From Gammaproteobacteria bacterium (GTDB taxonomy: Bacteria > Pseudomonadota > Gammaproteobacteria > Steroidobacterales > Woeseiaceae): a stretch of DNA of 64,000 nt. Of this stretch, positions 35,748-44,755 are shown piece by piece (positions within the stretch are counted from its first letter, which is position 1; every line of letters starts with the position of its first letter). Location: contig JAHEFG010000043.1 of the NCBI GenBank assembly GCA_024640305.1, positions 186,001 through 250,000 on the forward strand, given 5' to 3'. The notes beneath the pieces were generated by a model that had not been told where the DNA came from, did no database searches, and saw only the letters and a list, made by a program, of their open reading frames with translations. The translations under genes and the position numbers were made by a program.

Positions 35748-36812
35748 ATGATACGTAGTTTGTTTATCGCCTTGATACTTGCCACTACCTTATTGACAGC
35801 GTGTGGGGAAACGGAAGACAAGGAATTCTATTCGGGTAAAACCATTTCCGTTTATGTCGGGCGTCCACCGGGCAGTGGTGCTGATCTTGCGGTACGTTCC
35901 TTCGTCCGTTTCTGGCAGGAGCACATCCCGGGACGGCCGACTATGGTAGTGAAGAACGTGCCAGGAGGTGCTGGATCCAGGGTCTGGAATCTCGCCTGGG
36001 ACGAAAAAAACCCCAACGACCTCGAGGTTTTCTTTTCCCCGGTTTCCGGTACGGCAGTAATCGTACGTGAAGAAGGCCTGCGCGCCGACTTGTCAAAGCT
36101 GCCACTGCTCGGTGCGTTGACCAGCCCCAATATGACGTATGCGCGTACCGAGCGATTGGAGAGTGCTGATGATTTGCCGAATGTAAAAGGACTGACATTT
36201 GGTGGTCAGGGGCCGGCGCATCGTTTCAGCGTGCTGGGACGCCTGACACTCGACATTTTGGGTGTCGACTACAATAGCGTTACGGGATTTTCGGGATCCA
36301 GCGAGGTCTTTAACGCATTGCGGCGCAAGGAAGTGGACATCCAGACAGCGCCGCTGAATTTCTATCGCTTCACAGTTGAGCCCAGCGTCGTTGAGACTGG
36401 CGAAGTAATTCCTCTTTGGTATAACCCGATTATCAACGCCAACGGTGAAATCATGCCGCTGGAAGCAGCCGGCGATATTCCCAGTTTTATCGACTATTAC
36501 GAGTCCGTGAAAGGCGAAGCGCCTGCCGGAGAACTTTTCGAGATGTACAAATGGCTGTTGCCGAACATCAATGGCATCGTATACGCAGCTTTCCTGCCGC
36601 GCGGCTCGACCGCTGAAGCCACGCAAATTTTGAGCGAAAGCTTCGCGCGCGTGACGCAGGATGAAGCATACAGGGCAGAAGAGGAGCGCATGTTTGGCTT
36701 CAATCTTCCGGTGGTCAGTTCCACAGACGGAGCTAAAATTCTTGATGACATGGCGAATGCCCCTGACGCCGTGCGTCGTCTCCTCAATGAATACATTCAG
36801 GAAGCCCGCTGA
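35748..36812 (+). CDS. TctC-family substrate-binding lipoprotein
   Basis: About 354 residues from the ATG at 35748 (MIRSLFIALILATTLLTAC), which gives a compact lipoprotein signal with lipobox LLTAC; earlier in-frame starts at 35733 and 35727 are possible. The family signature is SVYVGRPPGSGADLAVRSFVRFWQEHIPGRPTMVVKNVPGGAGS. It is the binding component for the TctA-TctB fusion encoded 100 bases downstream. It is a lipoprotein like the paralogue at 25818-26966, which suggests a shared sub-type of transporter. Confidence 0.83.
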   Translation: MIRSLFIALILATTLLTACGETEDKEFYSGKTISVYVGRPPGSGADLAVRSFVRFWQEHIPGRPTMVVKNVPGGAGSRVWNLAWDEKNPNDLEVFFSPVSGTAVIVREEGLRADLSKLPLLGALTSPNMTYARTERLESADDLPNVKGLTFGGQGPAHRFSVLGRLTLDILGVDYNSVTGFSGSSEVFNALRRKEVDIQTAPLNFYRFTVEPSVVETGEVIPLWYNPIINANGEIMPLEAAGDIPSFIDYYESVKGEAPAGELFEMYKWLLPNINGIVYAAFLPRGSTAEATQILSESFARVTQDEAYRAEEERMFGFNLPVVSSTDGAKILDDMANAPDAVRRLLNEYIQEAR

Positions 36813-36912
36813 TCCGGAGATGCTGTGAGGTCGAAAAACAAGGGCTTGGATTACATCAGACGGCTGCAATCATATCGCTCTGCGGGGATGCCTCTTACGT
36901 GGTTGAATCGAC

Positions 36913-38898
36913 GTGATTGACGGTATGCTGGCCGGCCTGGCCCTGGTACTTAGTTGGCCGACGTTTGGTTATTTGCTGCTTGGCGTCTTTATTGGCATGT
37001 GGATTGGCGCCGTGCCCGGTCTTGGCGGAGTGGTGGGTCTCGTACTGCTCTTGCCGTTTACTTTTAGCATGGATCCGGTGCCGGCGTTTGCCCTGCTTAT
37101 GGGTCTGTATGCAGTGACATCTACGAGCGATACGATCTCGGCGATTCTCCTTGGTATTCCTGGCAGCGTTGCTTCTCAGGCGACAATTCTTGACGGCTAC
37201 CCGCTGGCAAAAAAAGGCCATGCCGGCAGAGCATTTGGTGCGGCCTATACCGTCTCCGCATTCGGTGGAGTATTCGGTGCTCTGCTCATGGCTGCCTCAC
37301 TGCCGTTTATTCTGCCGGTCATTTTTGCGTTTGGAATCCCGGAGTTTCTGATGCTGGGACTCCTCGGGCTGACCATGGTCGGGGTGTTGTCCGGGGGCGC
37401 TGTTGGCAAGGGTCTGATCGTCGGCTTGCTTGGCTTGTTGCTCACTACAATCGGCTATGCGGAAGCAACAGGTGTACCCAGGTTTAATCTGCACACCGAG
37501 TACCTGCTCGACGGGCTTCCTATTATTCCGATCGCGCTGGGATTGTTCGGCATACCCGAATTGCTCGAAATGGCAGTCAAAAATACCTCGATCTCCCGTG
37601 TCAAAATGGCAGATGAAAGTCGCGGCGGTATGTTGCGCGGTATCAAGGACGTGCTTAAACATCGCTGGCTGACAATACGTTCTGCACTGGTTGGTACCTA
37701 TGTCGGCGTCCTGCCCGGTCTTGGCGGTTCTATTGTCGACTGGATTGCTTACGGGCACGCGGTGCAGAGCGCCAAGGATAAATCGCAGTTTGGCGAGGGC
37801 GACATTCGTGGCGTTATTGCACCGGAGTCTGCCAACAATGCATCGAGAGCCGGTGCGCTGATTCCTACAGTAGCCTTTGGCATACCGGGGAGCCTTGGCG
37901 CTGCAATCTTGCTCAGCGCCCTGGTAATAAAGGGACTTCAGCCAGGCCCGGATATGCTCACGGTAAACCTGGGGCTGACTTTCAGCATGATCTGGGATAT
38001 CGCGATTGCCAATATCCTGGCGGCTGGATTGCTGATGTTGCTTAGCCGTCAGATTGCGAAGATCGCGTTTTTGCCGGCTCACTCGGTCGTGCCAGGCGTC
38101 ATGGTTGTATTGCTCATGGGGGCCTGGGTTGCAACCAGCTCCATGGGCGACTGGTGGACTTGCCTTTGCATGGCCGCGCTGGGTTACGTCATGAAACAGG
38201 GCGGCTGGCCGCGGTCCCCGTTAATCCTGGCGCTTGTTCTCGGAACGCTGATTGAAAATAACTATCAGCTGACGATGCAGCTGCATGATGGCCTCAGCTG
38301 GATGTACCAGAGACCCATTGTGGTCATTATTGAAGTTGCCATTCTCGTAACGATTTTTCTCGCGGCTCGCGGTCTCACGCGGCCGAAATCGGTACGGGCG
38401 AGAAAAAAGAAAGATATACCCAGCCCATCGCAATCGCTGATGTCGTTTTTGCTTTCGGCCATGCTATTGGCGGTCTTTGTCTGGGCATTCCTGAATGCGA
38501 AGGGTTTCGAAGACGCGGCAACCGGTGAGTTTCCGCTCGCCGTGCTTACGCTCGCAATTCCGTTGACACTGTTTGTCCTTATCCGGGACGTGCGCGCTTG
38601 TCGCGGCGGCATCAAGCAGGCGGGTGGAACAGCACCAGCAATTACCGCCGCCAGCCTGGAATGGCAGCTGCCCGCCAGCATGAGGTTCTTTGGCTACCTG
38701 TTGGTAATGTTGGCGACCACGTATCTCGCCGGTCAACTTGTGTCCCTGCCGTTATTTGTCGCCTTATATGCGCGTCGCTGGGGTAATTTCAGCTGGACGA
38801 TGAGCCTGGTGTATGCGGCGGCCAGCCTTTTGCTGGTTTGGGGGCTCTACGCCCAGGTAATGAACCTGCGTCTTTATCCATCACTGCTATTTGACTGA
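36913..38898 (+). CDS. tripartite tricarboxylate transporter permease, TctA fused to TctB
   Basis: 661 residues with GTG start. The TctA part has IGAVPGLGGVVGLVLLLPFTFSMDPVPAFALL, GSVASQATILDGYPLAKKGHAGRAFGAAY and LPGLGGSIVDWIAYGHAVQ. After residue 500 there is a charged linker (RARKKKDIPS) and a TctB-like four-helix section (FPLAVLTLAIPLTLFVLIRD, LPLFVALYARRWG). It is closely similar throughout to the fusion at 23750-25774, including the linker position, so the two are paralogues. It imports an organic acid bound by the lipoprotein encoded upstream. Confidence 0.86.
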   Translation: MIDGMLAGLALVLSWPTFGYLLLGVFIGMWIGAVPGLGGVVGLVLLLPFTFSMDPVPAFALLMGLYAVTSTSDTISAILLGIPGSVASQATILDGYPLAKKGHAGRAFGAAYTVSAFGGVFGALLMAASLPFILPVIFAFGIPEFLMLGLLGLTMVGVLSGGAVGKGLIVGLLGLLLTTIGYAEATGVPRFNLHTEYLLDGLPIIPIALGLFGIPELLEMAVKNTSISRVKMADESRGGMLRGIKDVLKHRWLTIRSALVGTYVGVLPGLGGSIVDWIAYGHAVQSAKDKSQFGEGDIRGVIAPESANNASRAGALIPTVAFGIPGSLGAAILLSALVIKGLQPGPDMLTVNLGLTFSMIWDIAIANILAAGLLMLLSRQIAKIAFLPAHSVVPGVMVVLLMGAWVATSSMGDWWTCLCMAALGYVMKQGGWPRSPLILALVLGTLIENNYQLTMQLHDGLSWMYQRPIVVIIEVAILVTIFLAARGLTRPKSVRARKKKDIPSPSQSLMSFLLSAMLLAVFVWAFLNAKGFEDAATGEFPLAVLTLAIPLTLFVLIRDVRACRGGIKQAGGTAPAITAASLEWQLPASMRFFGYLLVMLATTYLAGQLVSLPLFVALYARRWGNFSWTMSLVYAAASLLLVWGLYAQVMNLRLYPSLLFD

Positions 38899-38945
38899 CT
38901 GTTAAACCAGTCCCTGCCATTCGGCTAATCTCGGGAGTAATTATC

Positions 38946-39983
38946 GTGACTAATAGACACCTACTGCTAACAATGCGAGCTGCGACTATTTGCATTGCAG
39001 CGATTGGCATCACCGCATGCCAGCCTAAAGAGGAAGCGGCACAGGCACCGTCGCCCGCGCCCGCAGAAACCCCGGCATTAGATTCAACGCGGGTTGTCAT
39101 CACGGAGGCCGTGGATGGATCGGAATTCCCTGTCCATCTTGCCTATGTTGAGGTTGTTGACGGGCTTTACACCCCGATCGGTATACGCAAACCCGAAGGT
39201 GATGGTCCGTTTCCAATCGTATTATTTGCCTCCGGAAATGGCGGCGGTGGTATGAACTGGGTTCGAGACGCAACTCAGAATACGAGTTGGACCCAGGAGC
39301 AATTCGTCAAAGCTGGTTATGCGGTGGCCTGGACACGCTATCGGGCTGAAGTGGAACTGGCGTATGCCAAATACGGCAAGCTGGTCGAAGACACACGCCA
39401 GGGGCGGCAGCTGCTGAACCGCGGCCCCCTTGAGTATGAAGATCTAATTTCGATTATCGAGTACGTGAAGACGCTGCCCTATGTTGACTCGAACAGGGTC
39501 GGTTACATGGGCATGAGCCATGGTGGAGAAATGGCCTTCAAAATCACCTCGGAATACGATGGACTCACAGCGGCGATCGCCAGTGAACCGGCGAATCACG
39601 AGTTCCTCGCACTGACACCTGATGACACGGCACACGTGAATCCCGAAAGCGGCCTGATGGATATCGAGAGCATGCTGATGCGGGAAACCGATAAGGTTCG
39701 CAGGCGTATCGATATGGATGTCGCACAAAAGCGTATCAGTACGATTAATACGCCGATCTTTGTTCAGGGTCGAAACACTGACGAACTGCAAGGCATCTTC
39801 AGGGTTGGCTACGACCTGCTGCAGGAAGCGGGTAAAGAGTCCGAGTGGAAAAGCTACGAACACGACGTCCATGGCTTCGTCTATGTGCAGCGAAATGACG
39901 CGGGCGTCTATGCTCCTGACGAGGTGCAACTGGAAGCGGTCAATGACAGCCTCGCATTTTTTGACCGGCACATGAAACCCTGA
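38946..39983 (+). CDS. exported lipoprotein hydrolase, dienelactone hydrolase/alpha-beta hydrolase family
   Basis: 345 residues. Start GTG at 38946; the signal ends in lipobox ITAC followed by a Pro/Ala-rich linker. The alpha/beta hydrolase core has the nucleophile elbow GMSHGGEMAF and a C-terminal catalytic His region (YEHDVHGFVYVQ). It probably cleaves an ester or lactone outside the cytoplasm. It follows the transporter gene by 47 bases, in the same direction, so it may prepare the compound for uptake. Confidence 0.78.
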   Translation: MTNRHLLLTMRAATICIAAIGITACQPKEEAAQAPSPAPAETPALDSTRVVITEAVDGSEFPVHLAYVEVVDGLYTPIGIRKPEGDGPFPIVLFASGNGGGGMNWVRDATQNTSWTQEQFVKAGYAVAWTRYRAEVELAYAKYGKLVEDTRQGRQLLNRGPLEYEDLISIIEYVKTLPYVDSNRVGYMGMSHGGEMAFKITSEYDGLTAAIASEPANHEFLALTPDDTAHVNPESGLMDIESMLMRETDKVRRRIDMDVAQKRISTINTPIFVQGRNTDELQGIFRVGYDLLQEAGKESEWKSYEHDVHGFVYVQRNDAGVYAPDEVQLEAVNDSLAFFDRHMKP

Positions 39984-40056
39984 GCGAAAACGCGATCGCA
40001 AGAAAAACGGCTTTGACTCGATCATTGCCGGGCGTCGGTGACAAAAGGGCAGATTC

Positions 40057-41265
40057 GTGAGCGAGGAAACCGGGCTGGAGATAGCGCAAGCGAGGTCGGT
40101 ATACCGTCGCCTGCTGCTGAGCATTTACGTCCCAACGCTGCTTAGTTCGGTAAGTCTGCAGGCGTTGCTGGTGTTGCTGCCGCTGTACGTGCTCGAGCGG
40201 GGCGCCGGCGCAGCGTTTGCCGCTTTGCTAATAGGCTTGCGCGGCCTTGGCATGCTTCTTTTTGATCTTCCGGTCGGCGTATTGCTGGCGCGCCTGGGCG
40301 ACAAACCTGTTCTGTTAGTCGGAGTTGTCGCAATGACAGTCAGCACGGCGCTGTTCGCGCTGTCCGACAATCTTTGGCTGATGGGCGGTGCGGCAATCGT
40401 CTCGGGCATGGGCTTTACCGCCTGGATGATTGGGCGCCAGTCCTACATTACCGATAATTGCGAGATTGGCGAACGCGGGCGCGCGATGGCTGCCATGGCC
40501 GGGATTATGCGCGTGGGCGGCTTTATCGGGCCGGCGGTGGGCGCCGTTGTTGCCGAGGCATTCGGTTTCGGCCCTGCTTTTATTATTCTGTCCGCAGGCT
40601 CGGGCGCCGCCTTATTTTTCGTGATGTCTTTCTCTCGCAATGTGCCTCCTGAGGTGCAGCCCGGCAATGCTCATCTTGCGAACATAAAGGAGATCGTAAC
40701 GGCCAATGCTCGCGTACTGAGTACGGGTGGCGCGGCATCGGTAGGGCTTCAGCTGATGCGCTCCGCTCGCATATTACTGATACCGTTGTTTGGCCACTTC
40801 CTGGGCCTGAATATCACGGCTATCGGCATGATCATCTCTCTCGCCGCAGTGCTCGATGCGGCCATGTTTGTTCCCGCTGGCGTGATCATGGATCGCTTCG
40901 GCCGGAAATGGGCAAGTGTCCCTTGCCTGGTGTTTTTCGCCGCGTCCCTTGCACTGTTGCCATGGGCGCAGGGCTATTACTCACTGCTTGCAGTGACGCT
41001 GCTGGCTGGGTTTGCCAATGGCCTGGGAACCGGAGCTTTGCTTACGCTTGGCTCGGACCTGGCGCCGGCAAAAGGCCGCAAGGAGTTTCTCGGCATTTGG
41101 CGCTTCGTCGGCGATATCGGCCATGCAGGTGGTCCGCTGATTATTGGCGCGTTGATTAACCTGGCAACGCTTGGTACGGCGGCAATAGTGACGGCAGGAA
41201 TCGGTATGTTCAGCGCGGCCGTCATGTACTGGTTCGTCGACGAGACGCTCCGTCCGCACAAATAG
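40057..41265 (+). CDS. MFS transporter
   Basis: 402 residues with about 12 transmembrane helices and a GTG start. Major-facilitator features include GVLLARLGDKP between helices 2 and 3, ERGRAMAAMAGIMRVGGFIGPAVGAVV, and MDRFGRKWASVPCLV between helices 8 and 9. It is similar in layout to drug or metabolite exporters. It closes the GntR-controlled operon. Direction and substrate cannot be told. A short hairpin without a T-run (41278-41290) follows. Confidence 0.82.
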   Translation: MSEETGLEIAQARSVYRRLLLSIYVPTLLSSVSLQALLVLLPLYVLERGAGAAFAALLIGLRGLGMLLFDLPVGVLLARLGDKPVLLVGVVAMTVSTALFALSDNLWLMGGAAIVSGMGFTAWMIGRQSYITDNCEIGERGRAMAAMAGIMRVGGFIGPAVGAVVAEAFGFGPAFIILSAGSGAALFFVMSFSRNVPPEVQPGNAHLANIKEIVTANARVLSTGGAASVGLQLMRSARILLIPLFGHFLGLNITAIGMIISLAAVLDAAMFVPAGVIMDRFGRKWASVPCLVFFAASLALLPWAQGYYSLLAVTLLAGFANGLGTGALLTLGSDLAPAKGRKEFLGIWRFVGDIGHAGGPLIIGALINLATLGTAAIVTAGIGMFSAAVMYWFVDETLRPHK

Positions 41266-41311
41266 CTGGGTCAGTGCACCTGTCGCAGGTCTGTTGACGG
41301 GCCTGTTGCGA

Positions 41312-42646
41312 TTAAGCGCCGCTGCGTTCGTCGATGATGCGCCGCAACTCCTTCTGTCGCTTACGGTCGATTGGATACTTCCACATCAGGAGTAATACCA
41401 GCAGGTACGCTGCGATAGGCGTAAATACGATCAGGTAACGAACATTCTCGATCATCTCCTGAGAGTTTTCCGCACCGGCATCGGGGTCAAAACCGATCCA
41501 GGACAGCGCCATGTAAATTCCGCTGGCCATCAAACCTGCAGCCAGTTTGCTACTCAGTTGCAGCAGCGCATAGTACAAACCCATACGTTCCGAGCCACTC
41601 GCCGCTTGATCGTGATCGCAGACATCCGCCATCATCGTTCGTGGCAGCATTTCATGCGCGGACGTAATTGCACCGACGAACAAGAAGGCCAGCGCGGTCA
41701 GCCAAAGTTGTCCTGGCGGCAGAAAGAACATGAGCGCAGGTACTACCATGCCGTAGAGTACCGCCAGCTGCATGGTGGCGTGTTTGGTGAAATGCTGGGC
41801 CAACTTGACCCATACAGGGATAAATACCATACCGCCAATCATCAGGAAGAACAGTGTAAAGCCGGTTCGGTCGCCGAGCATCAGCGTGTAGGTCACGAAA
41901 AATACGAACAATGACTGCACTACCGCATAGGCAGCCGTAATAGCAGCATTTGCCGCGAGCAGCCGTAGTAGCGCCCAGTTACCGGCCACGATTGCCAACG
42001 CACGCCGAAAGCCAATGTGTGTCGGGGGAGGTGATGTTGGTTCCGGGAGGCTGCGCAGGCAGACAAATACCGCAATCGGTAGCAGGACAACCAGCATCCA
42101 ACCTACGGCAGCGACTTTGTCGGCGTGCGTGGGTGTGCCAAATTGCTCCATCAGTGCGGGCATCAGCGCTACGGACATCATGCCGATCATTGCTGCCACC
42201 TGCAGCCAGCCGGTGATGTCGGTACGCTGATCATAGTCAGACGAGAGCTCCAGTGCCCAGGCCGTGTGGCTGACTGTGGTCAATGTCCAGCCGATGTAAA
42301 CAACGACCAGCCAGCCAAAAAGGTAGCCTGAACCAACCTGCCCGGTGGGAATAAACAGCATGTAGATTGCAAGAACGAGGATAGCCGTACCCAGGACCAA
42401 CCAGGGCCGGCGGCGTCCCCAGGGCGTTTCATATCGGTCTGACAGGATGCCGAATACGGGGTCAGTCACGACGTCGAACATTTTCGTTGTAAAGAAAATG
42501 CCTGCGATTGCCTTTGCATCGAGCCCCATCGTGATCGCATACAAGGGCATCAGGAGGATGTACTTGGATTGCAAAAAACCGGCCAGTGGCATGGCGGGAA
42601 ACGAGAACCCGACCATGGAGCGTTTGCTTGCCTTGAATAGCGTCAT
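41312..42646 (-). CDS. MFS transporter of the GPH (glycoside-pentoside-hexuronide:cation) family
   Basis: 444 residues with 12 helices. The MelB-type signature is clear: TTKMFDVVTDPVFGILSDRYETPWGRRRPWLVLG. The Asp residues in helix II are the sodium/cation site of MelB. The family brings in glycosides or uronides by cation symport; recent members also carry other compounds. It is downstream of the PQQ dehydrogenase gene (42695-44626) by 48 bases in the same direction. A role in moving the product of periplasmic oxidation is possible. Confidence 0.85.
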   Translation of the reverse strand: MTLFKASKRSMVGFSFPAMPLAGFLQSKYILLMPLYAITMGLDAKAIAGIFFTTKMFDVVTDPVFGILSDRYETPWGRRRPWLVLGTAILVLAIYMLFIPTGQVGSGYLFGWLVVVYIGWTLTTVSHTAWALELSSDYDQRTDITGWLQVAAMIGMMSVALMPALMEQFGTPTHADKVAAVGWMLVVLLPIAVFVCLRSLPEPTSPPPTHIGFRRALAIVAGNWALLRLLAANAAITAAYAVVQSLFVFFVTYTLMLGDRTGFTLFFLMIGGMVFIPVWVKLAQHFTKHATMQLAVLYGMVVPALMFFLPPGQLWLTALAFLFVGAITSAHEMLPRTMMADVCDHDQAASGSERMGLYYALLQLSSKLAAGLMASGIYMALSWIGFDPDAGAENSQEMIENVRYLIVFTPIAAYLLVLLLMWKYPIDRKRQKELRRIIDERSGA

Positions 42647-42694
42647 TGAATTTCCTGTTGCAATTGTCGGGTTATAGCAGCGTCGATTGCCGCT

Positions 42695-44626
42695 TTATTC
42701 TTCTGTCAGCGTATAGGCGACAATCGCGTCGCCTTCTTCCGTAAAGGCTCGGCGGTTTCCGCCCGCCGCTATCACGATGAATTGCTTGCCATCTGCCATG
42801 TAGGTCATCGGCACAGCCATGCCGGCGTAAGGCAATTTGTCCTGCCACAGCTCGGCACCAGTATTGATATCCAGTACGCGAAGTTTCTTGTCCATGGAGG
42901 CCGCCATGATGATGATTCCACCGGCGGTAACAATCGGGCCACCGATAATCACCGAGCCCCATGATTCGGGAAAGGTCATACCGTAGCGCCGGCTCTGGCC
43001 GAACGGCCGGTGCCACTGAACCCTGCCAGAATCCATGTCGATCGCAGTCAATGTGCCCCACGGCGGCGGAGTGCAGGGTACTCCGCTGGGAGCCTGAAAG
43101 TTTTCCGTCTTTGTGGAATAGCGCGTGCCCGGCATCGGGTCGCCGGTGCCATCCCGGTAGCTACTTCCAGGAACCTCATCCTCGCCGCCCGCTGTCGGCA
43201 GTGGCGTAATTTCGCCATTCTCGTTCGGAATCAGCCAGTGCTGCGTGCCGACGGTCATTGATTTGATGATGAGCAGGTTGGAGTTCGGATCAAACGCAGC
43301 ACCGCCCCAGTTGCCACCGCCGCCAAAGCCGGGGAAATGCAAGGTGCCGGCTTCGCTGGGCGGGGTGAACATGCCGTCATATCGTAATTCGTCAAAACGC
43401 TTCTGACACCACGAGCGACCCATAAAGGTCATGCCGAACATGTCGTCACGGGTGAGTGTGGTGCGCGTAAAAGGTTCGGGTAGCAGCGGGAATGGTTGCG
43501 TGGCTGACGTCTGCTCACCTGGTACATCCGACGTTGGTACAGGACGTTCCTCGATCGGAAAAACGGGTTCACCATTGTCACGATCAAACACGAATACATA
43601 GCCTGCCTTGGTTTGCTGGATGGCAACTTCGCGCGGCTCGCCACTTTTATTGATCGTCACCAGCAGCGGATGGCCGGGCAGGTCGTAGTCGTAGACGTCG
43701 TGATGAACGATTTGGTAGTGCCATGCGGGCTCGCCTGTACTGGCGGATAGCGCGACCGTCGCAGTGGCATACGGAATATCGAACTTGCGGGTACCGCCAT
43801 AAAAATCCGATGAGGGACTGGTGGTTGGCAGAAATACGAGACCACGTTCCAGGTCGGCGCTGAGTGTAGACCAAACGTTGGCGGCGCCAGTGTCATGCAC
43901 ATGCTCGGGAGGAATCGGGTTGAACTCCCAGCGAAGTTCGCCTGTGCGCACGTCAAAGGCGCGGACGAAACCGTCGCTTGCATCGACGGGGCTGTCCTCA
44001 ACACCGACTGCGGCAATGACCAGGTCATCGACCACTATGGGCCCCGACGTCGAGTGGCGCGGTCCCGGGCCATTGCCTTCGTAGTCCCAGTGGCTGGCGT
44101 AACCAGGGTGACCATCTTTGGCGCCAAAATCGCGGCAGGACTTACCGGTGTCGGCATCGATCGCATAAACATTGCCATTGATGTCGGCTTTGAATACGCG
44201 CCGCTCACAAGGAGTCCCGGGCTTCGGATGCGCTGCCTCCCAGTAGGCGACACTGCGACACCTGACCGCCTGGCGTGGCTGGTCGATGAGGCCTTCCCCG
44301 CCTTCGCTTTTGTGCGGATCAAAACGCCAGCGCTCAGCACCGGTCACCGGATCGAGCGCGATGACACGATTCATAGGGGTGCAGTAATAAAGTGAATTGT
44401 TGGCGTGGATTGGCGTCGCCTGCAGCCAGGCCTTATCGCCGGAGAAGTGCGTCCACGCAACCTCGAGGCGACCTGCGTTGGACGCGTTGACCTGATCGAG
44501 CGCGGAATACTGGCCGCCACCGGAGTCGCCACCAAAGGTGGGCCAGTCGGCGCTGGATTGCGCCATCGCGCAGTCGCCAAGCAGGTTGGCGAGGACAAGC
44601 GGCAACAGCAAACGTGACACCCACAT
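42695..44626 (-). CDS. periplasmic PQQ-dependent dehydrogenase (membrane glucose dehydrogenase-like, without membrane domain)
   Basis: 643 residues with a signal peptide (cleavage near AMAQSSADW). The beta-propeller has the repeated W-motifs of quinoproteins: WTHFSGDKAWLQATPI, GELRWEFNP, GRVQWHRPFG, GAELWQDKLP. The segment IVHHDVYDYDLPGHP matches the active-site stretch of glucose/quinate dehydrogenases. It lacks the N-terminal membrane helices of Gcd and any cytochrome domain, so it needs a separate electron acceptor. Its divergent neighbour is a flavocytochrome, and a LacI-type operator (44691) lies between them. Its substrate is likely an alcohol, polyol or aldehyde. Confidence 0.85.
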   Translation of the reverse strand: MWVSRLLLPLVLANLLGDCAMAQSSADWPTFGGDSGGGQYSALDQVNASNAGRLEVAWTHFSGDKAWLQATPIHANNSLYYCTPMNRVIALDPVTGAERWRFDPHKSEGGEGLIDQPRQAVRCRSVAYWEAAHPKPGTPCERRVFKADINGNVYAIDADTGKSCRDFGAKDGHPGYASHWDYEGNGPGPRHSTSGPIVVDDLVIAAVGVEDSPVDASDGFVRAFDVRTGELRWEFNPIPPEHVHDTGAANVWSTLSADLERGLVFLPTTSPSSDFYGGTRKFDIPYATATVALSASTGEPAWHYQIVHHDVYDYDLPGHPLLVTINKSGEPREVAIQQTKAGYVFVFDRDNGEPVFPIEERPVPTSDVPGEQTSATQPFPLLPEPFTRTTLTRDDMFGMTFMGRSWCQKRFDELRYDGMFTPPSEAGTLHFPGFGGGGNWGGAAFDPNSNLLIIKSMTVGTQHWLIPNENGEITPLPTAGGEDEVPGSSYRDGTGDPMPGTRYSTKTENFQAPSGVPCTPPPWGTLTAIDMDSGRVQWHRPFGQSRRYGMTFPESWGSVIIGGPIVTAGGIIIMAASMDKKLRVLDINTGAELWQDKLPYAGMAVPMTYMADGKQFIVIAAGGNRRAFTEEGDAIVAYTLTEE

Positions 44627-44690
44627 AGCCCGTGCTCCTTGGATTGATCGGCAGGTCAGCGGTCCACCTTAACGCTTATCCGCAACTGCT

Positions 44691-44704
44691 TGCAATCGTG
44701 TGCA
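44691..44704. promoter_or_regulatory. LacI-type operator, TGCAATCGTGTGCA (imperfect)
   Basis: It matches the consensus TGCAAWCGWTTGCA at 13 of 14 positions; as a palindrome it is imperfect. It sits 65 bases before the PQQ dehydrogenase start and 52 before the flavocytochrome start, so it could control both directions. No other intergenic bases here stand out. Confidence 0.55.
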
Positions 44705-44755
44705 TGAAACTGGCAGCATAACCTATCAAGCGACGAAATAGGGGTGGGGCACGAT

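Noticed and set aside
37297-38082. Minus-strand open frame of 261 codons
   Set aside because: Antisense to the TctA-TctB gene; its product is rich in Arg, Gln and His without structure.
41278-41290. ACCTG-TCG-CAGGT hairpin as a terminator of the MFS genes
   Set aside because: The stem is only five base pairs and no T-run follows on either strand.
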